Assembly: GCF_040409695.1 (NCBI RefSeq)
Contig: NZ_JARWGJ010000099.1
Span: 1-35,462, forward strand
DNA: 35,462 bases
Direction: 5' to 3'
From: Longimonas sp040409695
Lineage (GTDB): Bacteria > Bacteroidota > Rhodothermia > Rhodothermales > Salinibacteraceae
Part shown: in pieces, positions 34,217-35,462 of the stretch
Position numbering within the stretch: the stretch's first letter is position 1
Layout: each line of letters opens with the position of its first letter
Notes under the pieces: generated by a model
Seen by the model: the letters and a program-made list of their open reading frames with translations, nothing else
Told to the model about the DNA's origin: nothing
Databases searched by the model: none
Translations under genes and position numbers: made by a program

Positions 34217-34234
34217 AAGCGTTTTAGAACGCTT
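34217..34234. promoter_or_regulatory. Inverted repeat, possible operator near glpA
   Basis: AAGCGTT and AACGCTT are exact reverse complements around TTAG, 55-72 bp upstream of the glpA start. The symmetry and place fit an operator, but no regulator is identified. Confidence 0.35.
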
Positions 34235-34312
34235 TCGAAGAGTGCATGTGGACTTCCGTTTCAGTTTTGAGCGCCTGTGTTGTTCACTGCCAAACACGGA
34301 TAAGACAGGCAT

Positions 34313-34341
34313 TTTACACATCTACTGCTTTCATATATTAC
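34313..34341 (+). promoter_or_regulatory. Candidate promoter for the lipoprotein gene
   Basis: TTTACA (34313-34318) and TATTAC (34336-34341) are 17 bp apart, with TATATT two bases earlier. They resemble sigma-70 boxes in an AT-rich stretch about 135 bp upstream of the gene. The primary sigma factor of this phylum may use a different consensus. Confidence 0.3.
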
Positions 34342-34476
34342 TTGCAGATACTACTGGTCGCGTCCAGCGTATCACGAAACCAGAAATCGCGTGATCTGGT
34401 GTGTGGTCTGGCATGTGCCGTCTCGCTTTCGTTTCTTGCTTTCGTTTCTTGGAGAATACCATTCTTGGATTACACC

Positions 34477-35462
34477 ATGCGTCGTGTCCTCAGCGCTCAG
34501 ACAAACCGATCTATGCAATATCTTTCCGCTATGCTCATTGCATGCGCCATGCTCGCGCTGGGCCTCGGGGCGTGCAGCACGCCAGAGGCGCCCGGGCTTA
34601 CGCTGCTGCCTGCTGAGTCCCCCGTTGCGGGCGACACCTTCGCTCCCCGTCTCTCGGTGGATGCGGACGGCCACCTGCTCCTGTCATATCTATCCAAAAC
34701 GGATGCCGGGCATGCGCTGCAATTCGTGCGCCATGACGGCAGCTCCTGGACGGCACCGCGGACCGTTGCCGAAGGAGACGACTGGTTTGCAAATTGGGCG
34801 GATACGCCCGGCGTGCGTCCGGTTGGGGAGTGGCTCTTTGCGCACTGGCTTGTGCGCAGCGGTCCGGCGGCCTATCATTACAGCATCCACGCCGCGTGGT
34901 CGGTCGATGGCGGCGTCACGTGGAGCGATCCGTTTATCCTTCACGGTGAAGGGCGACCCGCCGAGCACGGCTTTCTGTCGTCGGTGGTGCTTGGCGATGG
35001 GGCGCTGGGGGTGACGTGGCTGGATGGACGCTACACGGTAGACAGCGAGGCGTCTCACGAGAACGCAGCGAGCCACGATGCGCACGCGGCACACCAGGGC
35101 GCGATGAGCCTGCGCTGGGCCCGCTTCGAGCCCGGCGAAACGCGACCAACGCGCGACATTGAGTTGGACAACCAGGTGTGCGATTGCTGCATGACGGCGT
35201 CCGTGCGCGAGGGATCCGACGTGCGCGTATTGTATCGCGACCGCACCGACGCCGAGATCCGCGATATTGCGTCCGTACGGGTCACGCCCTCCGGGCAGCA
35301 GCACGACGGGCGGGTAGCCGCAGATGGCTGGGAGATACCTGCGTGTCCGGTGGAAGGCCCGGCGGTTGCCCGGCGCGGTGCCACCACCGACGCCGTCTGG
35401 TTCACGGGCAGTGAGAGCATGCCCAAGGTTTTCTGGGCAGCGTCTTCGAGTGATGCGGAAGG
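34477..35462 (+). CDS. Sialidase-like (Asp-box) lipoprotein, 3' end outside window
   Basis: About 328 codons are visible and the frame is still open at the window edge. The lipoprotein signal is MRRVLSAQTNR followed by MLIACAMLALGLGAC (lipobox LGAC). The ATG at 34477 supplies the positive N-terminus, while the in-frame ATG at 34513 would give none, so 34477 is preferred. SVDGGVTWSDP is an Asp-box (SxDGGxTW), and RLSVDADGHLLLSYL and VLGDGALGVTWLDGR are further beta-propeller blades, as in sialidases and related exo-enzymes. A Cys cluster VCDCC (C235, C237, C238) is unusual for a sialidase and may bind metal. Catalytic residues cannot be judged from the partial protein. Predicted location is the outer membrane or surface. 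Confidence 0.8.
   Translation, partial: MRRVLSAQTNRSMQYLSAMLIACAMLALGLGACSTPEAPGLTLLPAESPVAGDTFAPRLSVDADGHLLLSYLSKTDAGHALQFVRHDGSSWTAPRTVAEGDDWFANWADTPGVRPVGEWLFAHWLVRSGPAAYHYSIHAAWSVDGGVTWSDPFILHGEGRPAEHGFLSSVVLGDGALGVTWLDGRYTVDSEASHENAASHDAHAAHQGAMSLRWARFEPGETRPTRDIELDNQVCDCCMTASVREGSDVRVLYRDRTDAEIRDIASVRVTPSGQQHDGRVAADGWEIPACPVEGPAVARRGATTDAVWFTGSESMPKVFWAASSSDAE

Larger units (their letters stand above)
34163..34476. other. Divergent intergenic region glpA / sialidase-like lipoprotein
   Basis: 314 bp with no protein-like frame. It holds an inverted repeat (34217-34234), a candidate plus-strand promoter (34313-34341) and a T/C-rich stretch around 34427-34450. Promoters for both genes are expected here. 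Confidence 0.5.

Noticed and set aside
34391..35014. 207-codon frame overlapping the lipoprotein gene
   Set aside because: Different frame from the lipoprotein, Arg/Pro/Cys-rich, no domain; the overlapping frame from 34477 has a lipobox and Asp-box.

Overview
The window looks like a chromosomal piece of a halophilic member of the Rhodothermota/Bacteroidota side of the FCB group (Salinibacter-like). This is an inference from three things. The predicted proteins are rich in Asp and Glu. A 2000-residue secreted protein ends in a type IX secretion (T9SS) sorting domain. Most start codons lack a Shine-Dalgarno sequence, as is usual in Bacteroidota. Base composition is moderately GC-rich. I see no rRNA, insertion sequence or CRISPR array.

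Layout. (1) 1-3908: a large PLD-nuclease/SNF2 helicase gene with REP/MITE-like intergenic repeats on both sides. (2) 3909-5747, minus strand: recQ. (3) 6137-20051, plus strand: a long co-oriented block with an FHA protein whose C-terminus resembles TagH of type VI secretion, a membrane Ser/Thr kinase with PEGA domains, two paralogous TPR/CsgG-like envelope proteins (the second a lipoprotein), the giant beta-helix/T9SS protein and a predicted outer-membrane beta-barrel. (4) 20217-23837, minus strand: a strong terminator, a UPF0182 membrane protein and a 2Fe-2S ferredoxin. (5) 24026-25129, plus strand: idi and an FmdB-like small protein. (6) 25196-30912, minus strand: a probable transcription unit gatB, thioredoxin-fold lipoprotein, PmtA-like methyltransferase, tpiA, fabH. 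(7) 31047-34162, minus strand: bcp, tRNA-Thr(CGT), a VOC-domain fusion protein and a shortened glpA. (8) 34477 to the end, plus strand: the start of a sialidase-like (Asp-box) lipoprotein, cut by the window edge.

How the genes may work together. Most minus-strand genes are housekeeping: glycolysis (tpiA), fatty-acid initiation (fabH), isoprenoids (idi), Gln-tRNA/Asn-tRNA formation (gatB), peroxide defence (bcp) and glycerol-3-phosphate oxidation (glpA). The accessory interest lies in region 3, where phospho-signalling components (FHA plus kinase) precede envelope and surface proteins. I read this as a possible phospho-regulated surface-assembly locus. That reading rests on gene order and domain types only. 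The isolated PLD-helicase between mobile-type repeats is the second accessory candidate, possibly for defence or DNA repair.
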